A DNA stretch of 64,000 bases from Siphonodentalium dalli (GCA_032622095.1 CP136065.1:209230151-209294150), one strand, 5' to 3'. Positions 24,901 to 37,122 are shown, counted from the first letter of the stretch. Notes: generated by a model from the sequence alone, not told the origin. Program-made: numbers and translations.

Positions 24901-26454
24901 TAGTTACACCGCCCCACTGTGGGTGTAAATTTTCCCTAATTGTGCACCCTGTTTGCCACGGGGTGCATCCTGTGAGGGTTATGTAATATTTCTGGGTCAC
25001 CAGGGCGGACGTATCAAGTGATGATGCATCAAATGGACGACATGCGAATACGCTTAGCTCGTGCACCATTTCTGTCCTGTACCGGTCCTATACCGCTTTA
25101 AGCGGGATGGTTAATTGGACCCGTCGTAATCAATCGGCTAGTCATGCCCCTTCACAGTGTTTAAAATTCAATTTCTGTTTTGTTTTTTTCTGTTTTCAGT
25201 TTTTATTCGGCTATGAATCATTCTTTGGCACGACCAATTTAAGGGTAGTTCAGGGGTAATTTAAGTGTAGTCCGAGGCGGATAGTTGTCGAAAAGTATGT
25301 CATTTGTCAAAACGCAACAAAATAAAACAAAAATAAAGAGTGATGGTCTACAGACAAGTTTCATTACTGATGATTTGTTCACGCTTTGCTTGATTCTCAA
25401 CGTTGATCGTAATATAAGAAAGCCTCCAGTGTTTGTGTTCAATGAATCAGTTCAAGTTAGTGGGGAAACTAAACTAAGTGAACTATATCGGAGTTGGCCT
25501 AACAAATGGGTTTTCTTCTGATAGAATGTACACGGAGCATATTTTGATCGGAAATTTATAAGTGACAAGCACTCAAACCTATAAAGTGAGTGGGGATAAG
25601 TTTTTATCAATTTCGATATTTTTTTTGGCGTTTTATAAGCTTAAACCGGCAACTGAACAATATAATTCGACGGTCCAGCTAAACCAGCTTTACCAAGGCT
25701 GAACCTGAGATGACGAATCCGTCATTTCACGATCGCGGTGTAGAATGGTCAAACAATCAGATCAAGAGGTGGAGCTGTAAATAATCTCGAGTGAGGGCGT
25801 GTCTAAGTGGCGACTGCCGACTGGTGTAATCATGTCACAGTTGATTCATTCGCACGCGAGCTTTGCTCAGATATGGACAAGTTCCTTTAATATGATTTTT
25901 ACAACTATCTTGTGGCTTTTTTTTTGGCTTGTGGCAATCACAAATACTGGTGTTTTCTACGAATTCACTTGAAGGGTTTAACGTTTTAATGTCGATACCA
26001 AAACGAAGCTACTGAATGTCCAGATATGCTGTAAATATAGTTCGCAATCATAAAATTATATTGATATATGGGTAAAATTGTGATAACTTATTTTGATGTA
26101 GATCATACATGCACCACAAAATTCTACTCTGGCTACGCCCATAAATTCCCATAATATTCCACCGGTTCAAAGCCTGGGAACTCTTTGATTTTCTGCATGA
26201 AATTCGGGAAATTTATGACATTGATAAAAAGCAAGGCATGTAATATATTTCTTTATTAAATGCTGTCCCTCTGCATGATTGCCCACTTTCAACAGTTCAG
26301 ATGCCACATCTGGGGTGAGCTCATAAGCAAATTGCCTTTACTTGACTGACCTCTTGGTCCAGGATTGACTCGATTATGGAGCCTTTATTCGACGTCAGAG
26401 TGGGCTGCGGCCTCTTTGTGAAATAGGAACTTACGACACCTATGCGAACAATTT
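24901..26454. other. No gene recognised
   Basis: Includes a 78-codon frame at 25285-25521 with no recognised domain, and GAGATGACGAATCCGTC at about 25708, a word that recurs in variants at 27168, 28675 (inverted) and 54905. Confidence 0.4.
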
Positions 26455-26640
26455 GATCATTTGAACATTTTAATTTTAAAATAAAATTTATTTAAATTTA
26501 AAACAAACAAAAATTAAATTTTAATTTAACATTTTGTTTCTTGTAAATTTAACTACTTATTCAATTTAACTACACAATTCTTTCATTTTTTTCAAATTAA
26601 ATGTTTCTTATTTTTAAATCAAAATTTTGAAAATCTAACG
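26455..26640. repeat. AT-rich simple-sequence block
   Basis: Nearly pure A/T with repeated TTTAAATTTAAAA and ATTAAATTTTAA words. Confidence 0.85.
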
Positions 26641-26679
26641 CCGTCATACCATCCGCCTGGTTGCACCGTGTCACCTCAC

Positions 26680-26790
26680 CTAATTTGGTTGAAATCGGTC
26701 CAGGGGTATGGGAGAAAAGTTGCGAACAGACAAACGGATATATAGATAGACAGCTCATATACACTTTAATATATACATATATACATATAA
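26680..26790 (+). repeat. Mobile-element tail remnant
   Basis: TTGGTTGAAATCGGTCCAGG followed by GCGAACAGACAAACGGATAT and an ATA-rich run resembles a tail sequence I recall in many invertebrate retroelements and Helitrons. The rest of the element is not seen. Confidence 0.55.
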
Positions 26791-27603
26791 ATAAACCAAA
26801 TGTTGTCTTTGCGGGTAATGCATCTTGCAGAAACTCTTATCACAAACAAATTGACGAACAGCGCGTGAAACTCGTGTTGATTTAAAGCCAGAATGAGGTC
26901 GGATTAATGGGCCATGAGCGATACTTGTTTCTCAATGAATAAATCCAATGAGCATGCACGCGTTCTCGATAATTTATGGCGTGTCAATAACCATTATATC
27001 GGCCTGACTTTTGGTCCGATTGGTATGAGGGTAGTTTGACTGCATGCTCATATCACCGAATCGAGTTGTCAATTAGCTGGCAACTGAACGATAAAACGCC
27101 CCTTGATCCTGTTTGGTTGCACCGCCAACGTACGTTTGAACCAGGTTTAAACTCGGAGGTTTAAACCGGAGATGACGAATTCGGCCAATGTGTCTTATGC
27201 ATAAAGTTGTCTATATGAAAGCCCCTCCCCACCCTCAAATTGATAGTAGAACTGCTCATGCAACGCGTCGACGATGTAAGTCGGTATCCACTTCTACTAT
27301 ACTCACAAAAAGCAAGATCCCATTATATATTCATCTTGGAGATCGAAGAACAGATATCATAACTTATCGTATAAGAAACACTTCATCACTAAGGCTTGAC
27401 AATTTGAAACTTACATTACCGAAAAGCTCACATGTGCGCGTGGAAGCCATGTGGAAGACGCGGAAGACCTATACATAACAACTTATGTAATTCATACATA
27501 CCAAACACAAACGCACGAACTAACGAGAACTCTATTTTAATATAAAGGAACTGCTCTCAAATTCAATTGAAACTTATGACAGGTTTACGCAACATATCCT
27601 CGC

Positions 27604-28245
27604 GCAAATACGCACATAATAGATGTATAATGTGAAATAAGTACATAATGTGATTATTCGATTCTGAAATAAGCAGATAATGGACTCATACCCGTCATTT
27701 CGTTTTATGGCGCGGGCAACAGTGAAGACACGTGTTAAACGGACATGGGTCATTCGAACCTTTAAATTATTTCTACGAATTTGGAGCGACGGATACGATA
27801 TATCTTCAAAAAACACTCTGAAAAACACTTGCCAAAGTCACAGCCATTTTTCAGCCGTTTTCAACTTTTCGCCCTTCCATTTCTTTCCAAATACCAACTG
27901 TAAATACCCACTTCTTATCCTATATATACGCATGTCGCACATATAGATTATCTGCTTATAATAGAACTTGTTTTATGTAAATAATCTGCCTAAAATCGCC
28001 TCATTTTGAGTCGATAATGTGCTGAAAATGAGAGCTTTTAATCACATTGTCGATTCATAATGAGGCGATGCTATACAGATATTATGTGCGGACAAGGACA
28101 CAAATAAGCCAACTCATGATTTTTCATGTGTTTCCCGTGCCTTAAAACGAACTAACGGATATGACTCCATTATCTGCTTATTTCAGAATCAAATAATCAC
28201 ATTATTTACCTATTTCAAATTTTAGGTCGATTATGTTCGTATTTG
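27604..28245. mobile_element. ATTATCTGC-family element, copy 2, with ~75-bp inverted ends
   Basis: The left end (27604-27690) is the near-exact reverse complement of the right end (28160-28245), with terminal GCAAATACG and CGTATTTGT and shared AATAAGCAGATAATGG. The right half (27945-28245) matches copy 1 at 17215. Between the ends lies a copy of repeat family R (27724-27880), so the unit is composite. No target duplication is clear. A fragment with the same right end lies at 39715-39795, and a shorter one at 55275-55330. Confidence 0.75.
27724..27880 (+). repeat. Repeat family R, partial copy 1
   Basis: Shares with 28735 and 56865: a GACATGGSTCA start, TTTGGAGCGACGGATACGAT, and CTCTGAAAAACACTTGCCAA followed by GTCACAGCCATTTTTCAG. 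It lies inside the 27604-28245 unit. Confidence 0.8.
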
Positions 28246-28306
28246 TACGTCATCATATGCTCGTAATATAGTATTATGATTATAACTAAATTATATACGA
28301 GATATG

Positions 28307-28592
28307 GGGGCTTCGGTGACTCAATCGGTTAGGGGTACAACTCCAAGCTCTTTTGCCCTCCAACGCTGAAGCTAAGGGTTCGAATCCACATGTTTCCATT
28401 GTGGACTTTGTAACAGGAAATCGTTATCTGATGGAGTTGCCAATTACTCGCCGATGGCCGGTGGTTTGCCGCACATAGTCGACGATTTTATCAGCCACTG
28501 GAATCACTGTTAGATTAGCCGTAAGTGTGCGGATTTCCTCCACCACTGGCAATGCCGTTATATGGCATCAGTTGCTGAAACCGATATTAAAC

Positions 28593-28628
<36 letters not shown>
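28307..28628 (+). mobile_element. tRNA-derived SINE, complete copy
   Basis: The head has a tRNA-like A box (TGACTCAATCGG, 28317-28328) and a canonical B box (GGTTCGAATCC, 28377-28387), the internal RNA polymerase III promoter. A conserved body follows (CCAATTACTCGCCGATGGCC, TCACTGTTAGATTAG, CCACTGGCAATGCCGTTATA). The 3' end TTAAACTCC runs into (AATC)n. Target duplications of 16 bp, ATATACGAGATATGGG (28293-28308) and ATATACGAGGTATGGG (28629-28644), differ at one base, showing LINE-driven insertion. The organisation matches the tRNA SINEs of molluscs as I know them. Confidence 0.93.
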
Positions 28629-28631
<3 letters not shown>

Positions 28632-28734
28632 TACGAGGTATGGGTTATGTAGGCTGGCCGTTTTAACTCGGAGGCCGGATTCGTCATCTGCAGTTTAAAC
28701 CTCCGAGTTTAAATCTGGGTTAAACGGACATGGC

Positions 28735-29128
28735 TCAGTCCAACCTCCAAATGTTTTTTACGTAATTTGGAGCAACGGATACGATAGGTCGATAAATAAA
28801 CGAAAACTATTGATATACCCGCTTCGTATGCTCTGAAAAACACTTGCTGAAGTCACAGCCATTTTTTCAGTCGTTACGCTCTTTTCTGTTCCATGTCGCG
28901 CAAATGGCGGTTTTTTTGTTTGGGACACAAACACCGTATTCACAGTTGTATTTTTTCATTACTTCAATGCGTCTGCTTGTGTTACATAATGCTCGTAGAA
29001 AGGTAGTTCAGATTTATTTAACGAGCTATTTCGACACTGAGAACAATTCAAAAGCGAATAATATTATGCGTGTTTTGGAGCACAAACCGCCTTGTGGCTT
29101 TAACATACATTGGCGGTCTAGCCAAACC
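28735..29128 (+). repeat. Repeat family R, copy 2
   Basis: Collinear with 56865-57294: GACATGGCTCA, a TTGGAGCAACGGATACGATA-like block, CTCTGAAAAACACTTGC, GTCACAGCCATTTTTTCAG, TTTGGAGCACAAACCGCC and the GGCTTTAAC end. The SINE lies about 90 bp upstream. Confidence 0.85.
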
Positions 29129-29514
29129 GGGTGTAGGGGCGTTTGTGGTCGTACAATGGCAAGCTGATTCTGTGAGATAAGCGAGCATGCAATCAAACTA
29201 TCCAGTGACCGGGCGGACCACAATCAGGCCGGTATGATGATTGTTGTCACGCCCTCAATTATTGCGAACAAGTTTGCGAATGAATGATTGGCTATTAATC
29301 TGGACAGTTTCTTTTTAGGGAAGTGATATATGCAGCAAGATCATGAATGCAATATATCGTTCGTTATATACAAACATTATATACTGTGATATCAATCAGA
29401 TATTCAGACGAAAATAGTTTGGAATGAATAATTGGTGTTGGTTTATCGCTGTTTTGGCCACTATAGATCATATCAGAATTATATTTGGTGAACGAACGAT
29501 CGCCCGGGTTACTT

Positions 29515-29655
29515 TTAACCCTTCATATAATAAATACTATCGCTCGGGTTGCTTAACCCTTCATATAATAAATACTATCGCACGGGTTGCTTAACCATTC
29601 ATATAATACATACTATCGCTCGGGTTACTTAACCATTCATATAATACATACTCGT
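29515..29655. repeat. 38-bp tandem repeat, about 3.7 copies
   Basis: ATCGCTCGGGTTGCTTAACC followed by CTTCATATAATAAATACT repeats with an exact 38-bp period (29541, 29579, 29617); the later copies change CCC to CCA and AAATACT to ACATACT. Confidence 0.95.
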
Positions 29656-31250
29656 ATACGCGTAGTTATCCCTTAGAAAATGTTCATAGGTCGTTCGTTG
29701 AACTTATTACCTGAACATTTCCCTCAAATAAGTACGATTCCTTCTGTATTTGTGTTATATTTCGTCTGCTTAGTTTTCATGAAAACCTCTACAGGCGAAT
29801 AATAGATCATTCCAGTGTATACTTTATAATTGAACTGGATTCAATTCGATTGCACGTACAAACAGCGAAGCATGTTACTCTCTCATTGCGTGTATCACAA
29901 ATCCGCACTTAATGGGAATCGAACCAATACTTTATTGTATCATTGATGTATTGTACGGGGTCGTACTGTTCACCCGGCGGCTATTGTTTCGGGTAGGTGT
30001 TGGGGCAGGTGTGATAATCTTCAACATCACAGAGCTGCCGACTATAGTTTTTATCATAATTGTTACTGGGAATTGGTGGCGATGGCTAATTTCGACGGCG
30101 ATGAGCGGCCGGACGATGAGGATAATTGGGGTTTTTGGAAAATTACAGCGCGTAGAGGGCTCATTTTGGTGTCTAACGAAAGGCCGATATTCGCCCTATC
30201 CACACATATTAACCCCGCCACTGAACGGACACCGGAAGTTGCATTATGAACGAAGAAATGCACATGTGATAATAATTCATAATACATCTTTACAAACAAA
30301 TAATAAAACGTGTAAAATAAATAAACTGAATGTGGCTCACGCTATTAAACGTTATTCACCACCAACAGTTATGGACTGTGACAACACTGGACCGCAGGTG
30401 TTTTGATATGGACTATAATCTCCGCCGGCCAAGTCGTTAATCTCTGCCTGCCGGGTAGACAGGATATACCCGTATTGTACACGATGGCTTAACGGGCAAA
30501 TGTGCGTCAGTCGCTAATGTCCATTGCGTACTCGGCCACAATATGGCATTCAGCAATCGAGAAGTAGGTTCGGAATAACCTTATTCGCATATCCAGAGAA
30601 GTTTTCAGTTGCTATCTGGGGCCAGTGGTTTTTACGTGCAGTGGGACGATTTCCCGGGGATGTTAACATTCTGCGTATATATGGCCTAATGATTCGAATA
30701 ACGGCAAATCCCAATAAACCAGAGTTAGCCTGGCTAATCATCTACTGACTGAGGCACCAGGGCATCCAGGAGACAACAGAAGACAATAGTGCTAGACTCT
30801 TCTTCACGGTGAAGTTCTGTTAAGAGTAATCGCGACACGTACTTGGTAATAAGTCTCCAAAGTCATACATCTTTGAGCATCGACCGCACGAACAGCGAGG
30901 CGGCACCAGTCGTCTCAAAATGTCTCGGTTCTCGGTGTTTAATGTTCTTCCAGCATTCTGATTAAGATCGGGAGACACATAATTTCCTTTGCTGAGATAA
31001 ACCCGTTAGGCTCAAGTATCTACTTCACTTTGGTACCATGTCTTATTACCCAATCATTTCGATATATCAAATGGACATTCACCCATGGGTATGTCGGAGC
31101 ATGGCAATACGAATCAATTAATTCCACTTCATACGTGTACTGGTGGTTTTATTAATTCAACTTAATACGTGTACTGGTGGTTTTCAAAGTTTAGAACATT
31201 TCCGTGACGTCATATACTGTCTGAATCAGGTGTCTATCCTGACAAAGATA
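29656..31250. other. No gene firmly supported
   Basis: The largest frame in the window outside repeats (29912-30406, 164 codons) has no recognised domain and overlaps frames on the other strand. A shorter acidic frame at 30082-30249 is listed separately. 29699-29725 is a half copy of the hairpin at 33089. Confidence 0.4.
30082..30249 (+). CDS. Possible small acidic ORF, 55 codons
   Basis: Starts at an ATG in good animal context (GGCGATGGC) and has a protein-like composition: an acidic N-terminus (MANFDGDERPDDEDNWGFW) then a more basic, hydrophobic part. It could be an exon or a short gene, but no family is recognised and no splice signals were verified. The overlapping 164-codon frame is an alternative reading of the same DNA. 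Treat as a guess. Confidence 0.2.
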   Translation: MANFDGDERPDDEDNWGFWKITARRGLILVSNERPIFALSTHINPATERTPEVAL

Positions 31251-31253
31251 AAC

Positions 31254-31373
31254 AATGTCATGATGTGTAATTGACCCAATCGTTGGCTATCTAGGTGTGA
31301 CAATTGGATGTCCGTGATATCCAAATGTCACCCCAGATATCCACGCTTTAGTCAATTACACATTATGACAATG
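31254..31373. repeat. Long imperfect hairpin
   Basis: TGTCATGATGTGTAATTGAC (31256-31275) pairs with GTCAATTACACATTATGACA (31351-31370). An inner stem pairs GGTGTGACAATTGGAT with ATCCAAATGTCACC around GTCCGTGAT. Foldback-type palindrome of about 120 bp. Confidence 0.88.
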
Positions 31374-31652
31374 TGCCCATGCCTGTCACCGCGATTAATA
31401 GGGTGGGGCTTGGGGAGGGGTTTAAAACAAAAAACAGCAATATCCATTTGGAAAACATACTAATATCTATTTAAAAAACGCTAGATTATATAATAACACA
31501 GAAAATTCAGAAATGTAGACTTGAATTTTCACAGGACGAACATATATATAACACTGTCAAGTACACCGAATTTGTTTTGACAATAAGTCAAACATTTATT
31601 ACCTAGAATGTTAAAACAAACTTTAAGTCCCCCTTGCTAATACGGAGAGTGG

Positions 31653-31938
31653 TCATGAGAATTGGTCCATTGAAGGTCACATTTCAAACCACCAATGTCA
31701 TATTCATGTTCACAGTTTTACGTCTCACTTTTGAATACGCGACTTCGGGATTCATCGCTCTCTTGTCTTGGTACATCAGTCTTTTCTTTCCCAATGCACG
31801 CCGGGTAGTATTTTGTGACGGATGTATATACAGTTACTGAGTTACACTCATGCTGTGGCAACAGTTCAATCTTCTCGACCGTGATATGGACATTATTAGC
31901 TATACAATTGGAGACCTTCAATGGACCAATTCTCATGA
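31653..31938. repeat. 26-bp perfect inverted repeat spanning 286 bp
   Basis: TCATGAGAATTGGTCCATTG plus AAGGTC (31653-31678) recurs exactly inverted at 31913-31938, with weaker complementarity further in (AATGTCATATTC with the complement of GGACATT). Frames starting MRIGPLKV on both strands are a consequence of the repeat. Small foldback element or inverted duplication. Confidence 0.9.
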
Positions 31939-32029
31939 CAACAACTATTAGTTAATTATATTGAAGCGTGGGATAAGCTAATCACCAACATGGACAATGG
32001 CAATATGGGCATCGCGAGCGGGTAATTAA

Positions 32030-32420
32030 CCCTTTACCCAACAGAAGGGCCCTGTGCCAATGCATTCTCTTATATATGCGAGTCGACCATAGGTCGCCTC
32101 GCATATATAAGAGAATGCATTGGCTTAACACATTACAAATTATAAAATTGTTAAAGAATGTAAGAAAAAATGGTAAAAAGTGTTAAAAAAATATTTATTT
32201 TAGGCCAATGCATTCTCTTATATGTGCGAGGCGACCTATGGTCGACTCGCATATATAAGAGAATGCATTGGCACAGGTCATAACTGTAACTATCACAATG
32301 TGGTCAAGGAGCCGGTTCCAATGATATCCATATTGTATGGTTCTATTGAGACAGACCGAAGATATTTTAGACTGTTGAAGCTTTATTTGGCCGGTTTTGG
32401 CCGGTTTGTTGGGTAAAGGG
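32030..32420 (+). mobile_element. piggyBac-type MITE, copy 2 (391 bp)
   Basis: TTAA flanks at 32026-32029 and 32421-32424, and terminal CCCTTTACCCAACA / TGTTGGGTAAAGGG. The two internal hairpins are at 32056-32124 and 32204-32272. The body shares TCACAATGTGGTCAAGGAGC and GAGACAGACCGAAGATATTT with copies 1 and 3, and the right end holds a short GGCCGGTTTTGGCCGG duplication. Very similar to copies 1 and 3, so recently active. Confidence 0.94.
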
Positions 32421-32540
32421 TTAATGAATGTAATTTTTCAAAGTTTATATACTACAAAACCAAATAACCATGATTTGCGCCTTTCTGGTATCTGGATTCT
32501 GACATCTTGAAACATTAGACGGTTGGAATTGTTCTAAGTA

Positions 32541-32659
32541 AGATAGACACATCGTTGGTATGTGGTTTGAAATGCGGGAGAAACAACCCCGTTTCGGGCG
32601 TTCGACCCTTAGCGGGGTTGTTTCTCCCTCATACCCAACATCAACTCGGTGTCTATCTA
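32541..32659. repeat. Hairpin with 16-bp perfect inner stem
   Basis: GGGAGAAACAACCCCG (32576-32591) pairs with CGGGGTTGTTTCTCCC (32613-32628). The outer pairing GATAGACAC...GTGTCTATC and GTTGGTATG...CATACCCAAC extends the arms to about 32541 and 32659. Confidence 0.9.
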
Positions 32660-33088
32660 TAACATAGACGTCACAGGAAACCCAGCATTAAAAGTAACAA
32701 TATTAAATTCATTAATCAACTTCCTAAAAGTGGCATGGGAAACTCGATCCGCTGGGTTAATAAGAATATAGAAATGTCGTTCTTTTAATAGACGCTACTT
32801 GTTACGGAAAAGATAGACCGACCCAACACATCGATGTGCATGGATTGCTGGCAATATTTGTTGATTAACACATTCTACCGAATGTCGCCAAGTCGTCGCA
32901 CTAAATAAAAGAAAAAATTACAATGTCCTTAACCCTTTATATATTGAATGGATTCTCCCGTTCAGTTATATACAAGTATACATTGGAACAGTCTATTGTT
33001 CATTCGGAGGGGTGTTCATGTAATAATAGCAGACGACAGACACAGAAAAACAGATAATACACGAGCAGAATAATTGATATTCAAGAGA

Positions 33089-33139
33089 GGGAAATGTTCA
33101 GATAATAAGTTTGTTGAACTTATTATCTGAACATTTCCC
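33089..33139. repeat. Perfect 23-bp hairpin
   Basis: GGGAAATGTTCAGATAATAA then GTT (33089-33111), a TGTTG loop, and the exact complement at 33117-33139. The right half including the loop (GTTGAACTTATTATCTGAAC) also occurs, with one change, at 29699-29725. Confidence 0.95.
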
Positions 33140-33599
33140 AAGTGATCTATACTCGTCAACGAGTGTTTAGCATAGGCAGGTTTACAAGAGAAGTTGCTAG
33201 TTGTCCAATATACTTTCCTCCCTCTGGTCGATTCCATATGGACTGAGAACATCACTGTTTGTGCAACCGGTATACGTCTTAGTTCAACGTGGTTTCGTAC
33301 CATAAAGGTCCCCATGCATGATGATAAATTCTTCCAGGTTTCAGTCCCACGTTACGGTATTTCAACTAACGGGGTCTGAGTCTGGGGAAAAGCACACATA
33401 AATGCATATCACTTTAAGTCTGTTCCACATAGCAGAAGTGTAATCTGGTCCGTGCACATATATAGACAAATCATTAATGTAATTGCTGTCCATAAAGTAC
33501 AATATTGTTTAAATAGCCTGCGGTACCCATCTATATAAATTTCAGCAAACTGATGACTACATTGTCTGCCAGCATGCTGATGTTCTAAACGTTGTCAGG

Positions 33600-33762
33600 G
33601 AGTTGTGTGTTAAAACTCTCTCCTGATCGCGATCCATGTCGGTGGGTATGAGTTGTGTGTTAAAACTCTCTCCTGATCGCGATCCATGTCGGTGGGTATG
33701 AGTTGTGTGTTAAAACTCTCTCCTGATCGCGATCCATGTCAGTGGGTATGAGTTGTGTGTTA
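33600..33762. repeat. 50-bp satellite, left remnant (3.3 copies)
   Basis: The unit contains GAGTTGTGTGTTAAAACTCT, CTCCTGATCGCGATCCATG and TCGGTGGGTAT, with an exact 50-bp period. It breaks off inside a unit after GTGTGTTA, exactly where the 3.36 kb element begins; the missing remainder of that unit (TAAAACTC onwards) is found at 37123. Confidence 0.97.
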
Positions 33763-34339
33763 CACTGCTAAACATTTGAAGATATATAAACGTGTCACAT
33801 GTTTTATTAAAATTGGTAGTGTTTATAAATATACTGATCATGTGTTTATTTGTAACATATGAAATCGCTAGTGTTTATAATAAAACACTCGACATGTTTT
33901 AAACAGTTGCATTACTATCTTCGACAGTGCAGCACTGTAATTTAAAATCTGAATACAATTGTCCAATTTATTAATTCAACTACAAATTAACTTTAAAATA
34001 AATATATGTGGTAATAAATGTTCTTAAACAAATATTTATGGCTAATTGCACTTGTTGCGTATGGTATAAAACGCCAGCGTTTATATCTTGATGTATGTCA
34101 CCACCGTTTATGACCACGCCTGAGCGACTTCCCGACATGTATCATGCTGTGATTTGTCTATCAATAGTCTGCTGGGTGTAATACAATACCATTGATATGG
34201 TAGAATTCGGTGACTTTTGGATGGAATAACATCTGTGCTAAGTTACCACGCATGGAAAGCCAGTTAAGTTTGGCCTCATTTAAATCACACTCTGCATTGT
34301 GTATGTTTACTGTATCTATTTGTCTGTGATGTCTATAAC

Positions 34340-35700
34340 TCAATGTTCATTCAATTCTTCATAGAATAACAGTCTTCTTTGGATTTTGTGGTATCGTGAA
34401 ATTGAGGTAAGTTTATATCTATGGTATTAGCAAGAAGTAATGTAGATATAATCGATCTATATCGAAATGAAAAGGATATATTGTATATGTGCATGTCATC
34501 TGAAATGGATAGGGTGACACTATCTAAATCTCAAACTCTCTCAGTTACGCGTGTATCTTTTTGAGTTGCAAGAATATAGAATCCGTTTTGGGGGCTAGTC
34601 TCACCAGTGGTAAAACAAAATTTAAAGCGGCACATAAGTTTCAAACCCTTTATTCTAAAATCATTATTACTGACCGTATATTATGTATCTGTCTTGCACG
34701 TACGGGTTGGTGAATGTCCAAGCTCGCGATTGCATGATTTATGTGACTTTGGTGAGCGATTTTGATTTGCGTCTCTTACAATGATGAAAATTTCCCGTGT
34801 ATTAATCAATTCAATGGTCCCTGCATTAGTTTTTCAATATTACAAAGTTCGCTGTCAACACAAGTCAGAATATCAACAAGTATCCGTATTCAATAGTTTA
34901 TAATATGACCGCTATATATACGAATGATCTAAGTTGCTGTTTGCTTTTCAGATATTTTCACTAAAGTTTAATTAATTAATTTTAAATCTCCATTGTTTCA
35001 GGATTCTGAATGACCAGGCAATATTACAGGAGACGGGAAAGTTAAGGAACTGGCGAGATATTACGCAGTTAGTGTACACAAATGGAGGACAAACGGAGCA
35101 CACGAGTTGTATAACGGCACGAGCTGAGATTTGAAACCATGATTTAAATATTATGAAGAGCATGCAGTGATAAACTGAAACACAAGCTTTCCGTGCACAG
35201 AGATTCCACCAGTAATCTGATGATCAGTCATCTTGTACTCAAAACAGAGTCAGAAGATTAAACTACCACTTCTCTCCAAAACCTCGGAGATGGTCCCAAA
35301 TATGGGATTCAGAGCCATTATACGGGATACACATGGATTCTACATACGACGAAATATAGGATATATATATATATAGAAGTTCAACATACAATATGGTCTA
35401 TACCGTATAACTAGATATACAGTATATGGAACTGCACGGCATTGAACTACACATACAGAATCACTGGATTATATCAGGAACTATATACACATGATTTATC
35501 AGAACATTTTTTAATTCACAGCATTGGATTAAAAGAAACCACGTGACGTTTAATATTCTCACAATGGATTTATCAGAAACCACGTGACTTTAAATATTAT
35601 ATTATGGATTTACAAGAAACCAAAGACTCGTGCCATTATACGACATTTGAGTCATTTATGGTTTTTACTCTAATTTCATGACTGGAGATTCCTGAAGTTT
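34340..35700. other. Interior of the CACTGC element, no gene recognised
   Basis: AT-rich; contains a two-copy direct repeat around AGAAACCACGTGAC at about 35529-35615. No frame with a known motif. Confidence 0.4.
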
Positions 35701-35704
35701 TGCG

Positions 35705-35918
35705 AAAATCATATTCCAATGCATTCTCTTATATATGCGAATCTCCCATAGAGAGCCTTGCATGTACAAGATAATACATTGGCCAATCAATATTGATCTT
35801 GTAAGCCAATGCATTATTTTATATATGCGATGCTCCCCGTGAGAGACTCGCATAAGTAAGGGAATCAATGGCACATGATATTTAATGCTGCAACAGCGCA
35901 GCTCCCGTCATGAAAGTG
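35705..35918 (-). mobile_element. Decayed piggyBac-type MITE relative
   Basis: Holds two worn versions of the CCAATGCATTCTCTTATATA hairpin (35714-35785 and 35810-35875). It ends TCATGAAAGTG followed by TTAA (35919-35922), like the right end of the 57299 copy (CACTGAAAGGG-TTAA). The left end is not recognisable. It lies inside the CACTGC element. Confidence 0.65.
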
Positions 35919-37122
35919 TTAAAGGCACGTGCGGCCTTAATTGTCGAAAATATTCATATTTGTTCCAAACATAGTAAACAGAAAAACAGTAAGACGCATA
36001 CAGTTCCGTTCATATATACCATGACCATCGCGTAAACAGCATGTTATCATAAAGACCTAATATATTTTACATAAGCAAGAGTCTGATTGTGTTACAGAAG
36101 ACAACACAATGCTACTGGCTAATCACACACAAATGGCATAAACGCTCTTTATTAGTTCCATATCAGGTATTCACCAACAAATAACGCTCTTTATGTTTAC
36201 CGTCATAATATAAACAAACACAAGAAAAGTAACTTTTTTCGCTTTTGTTTACATAACAATGGTCAAACATATGACCATAACATACTGTTTATGCGATATT
36301 TCTTATTTGTATACGGACAAAGTCTATCTACATTTTGATGTTCTTTCTGTTTGTGGCGGTTTTTGACGGGTGGAGATATTTTCACAGGATACCCACCGCC
36401 AAGGCCAACCGTGTCTTTAAGAAACAAGGTGGATTCAAAAATGACAATTAATAATAATTACAGTCAAATATAAAATAAATCTCAATCTCCGCGAACAAAT
36501 CCATCTTTAATTCTAAATGTATATAATATTCTACATTCATTCAATGTCGACCAGTTATTTGCATGCACATGCACGAGGATCACATCGAACTAGTTCGAAA
36601 CAACCTAGTTCCATGAGTTTAAGAACATTTTGTGTTCTTATCAAATTGACGACCAATCGAAACACTAGTTAACCAATGAACATTTTGAAGATGATGTTGA
36701 ACAATTTGTTGAATTGTACCGAAATTTGTTTTTGAGAATAAAATATTTATAAACACATCGGGTGTTTTATTTTCATAATAATAAACACGTCATAGTGTTT
36801 ATAAAGTGTGTCTGGAAAATCAACACGTTGTGTGTTTATTATAAAACGCTATGACATGTTTTAATATAAACACTAGTGTTTATTCATAATCGGATAGAGT
36901 GTTGATTTAAAAACACTATGACGTGTTTTATATAAACACTGGTGTTTATTCATAATTGGATGGAGTGCTTATTATAAAACACTGTGACATGTTTTTATAT
37001 AAACACTGGTGCTTTAATTATAAAACACGTGTGTTTTTACTAAAACAGACCACATGTCTTATAAGTGTGTCTCTCAGGTGTTTTTAATTAAACGCGTTTA
37101 TAGGAAATTATTTTTTGCAGTG

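Larger units (their letters stand above)
33763..37122. mobile_element. CACTGC-ended DNA element inserted in the 50-bp satellite
   Basis: The boundaries are fixed by the broken satellite unit. The left flank ends GTGTGTTA and the right flank starts TAAAACTC, whereas intact units read GTGTGTTAAAACTC, so TA (33761-33762 and 37123-37124) was duplicated on insertion. The ends are CACTGC and GCAGTG. Both subterminal regions (33780-33915 and 36740-37100) hold many copies, in both orientations, of a GTGTTTATA / TATAAACAC / AAAACACG motif. A TA target and CACTG ends fit the Tc1/mariner-like range, but no transposase was recognised in the interior, so it is probably non-autonomous. Confidence 0.88.

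Noticed and set aside
25285-25521. 78-codon frame starting MSKSMSFVKTQQNKTK
   Set aside because: Protein-like in places, but no domain, no splice evidence and an overlapping frame on the other strand.
27188-27478. 96-codon frame
   Set aside because: No recognised motif; located in repeat-rich sequence.
28307-28387. Free-standing tRNA gene
   Set aside because: A and B boxes are present, but the sequence continues into a SINE body and simple-repeat tail with target duplications.
29912-30406. 164-codon open frame, one of the longest in the window
   Set aside because: No recognisable domain, a hydrophobic start unlike a known family, and competing frames on both strands; kept only as a note.
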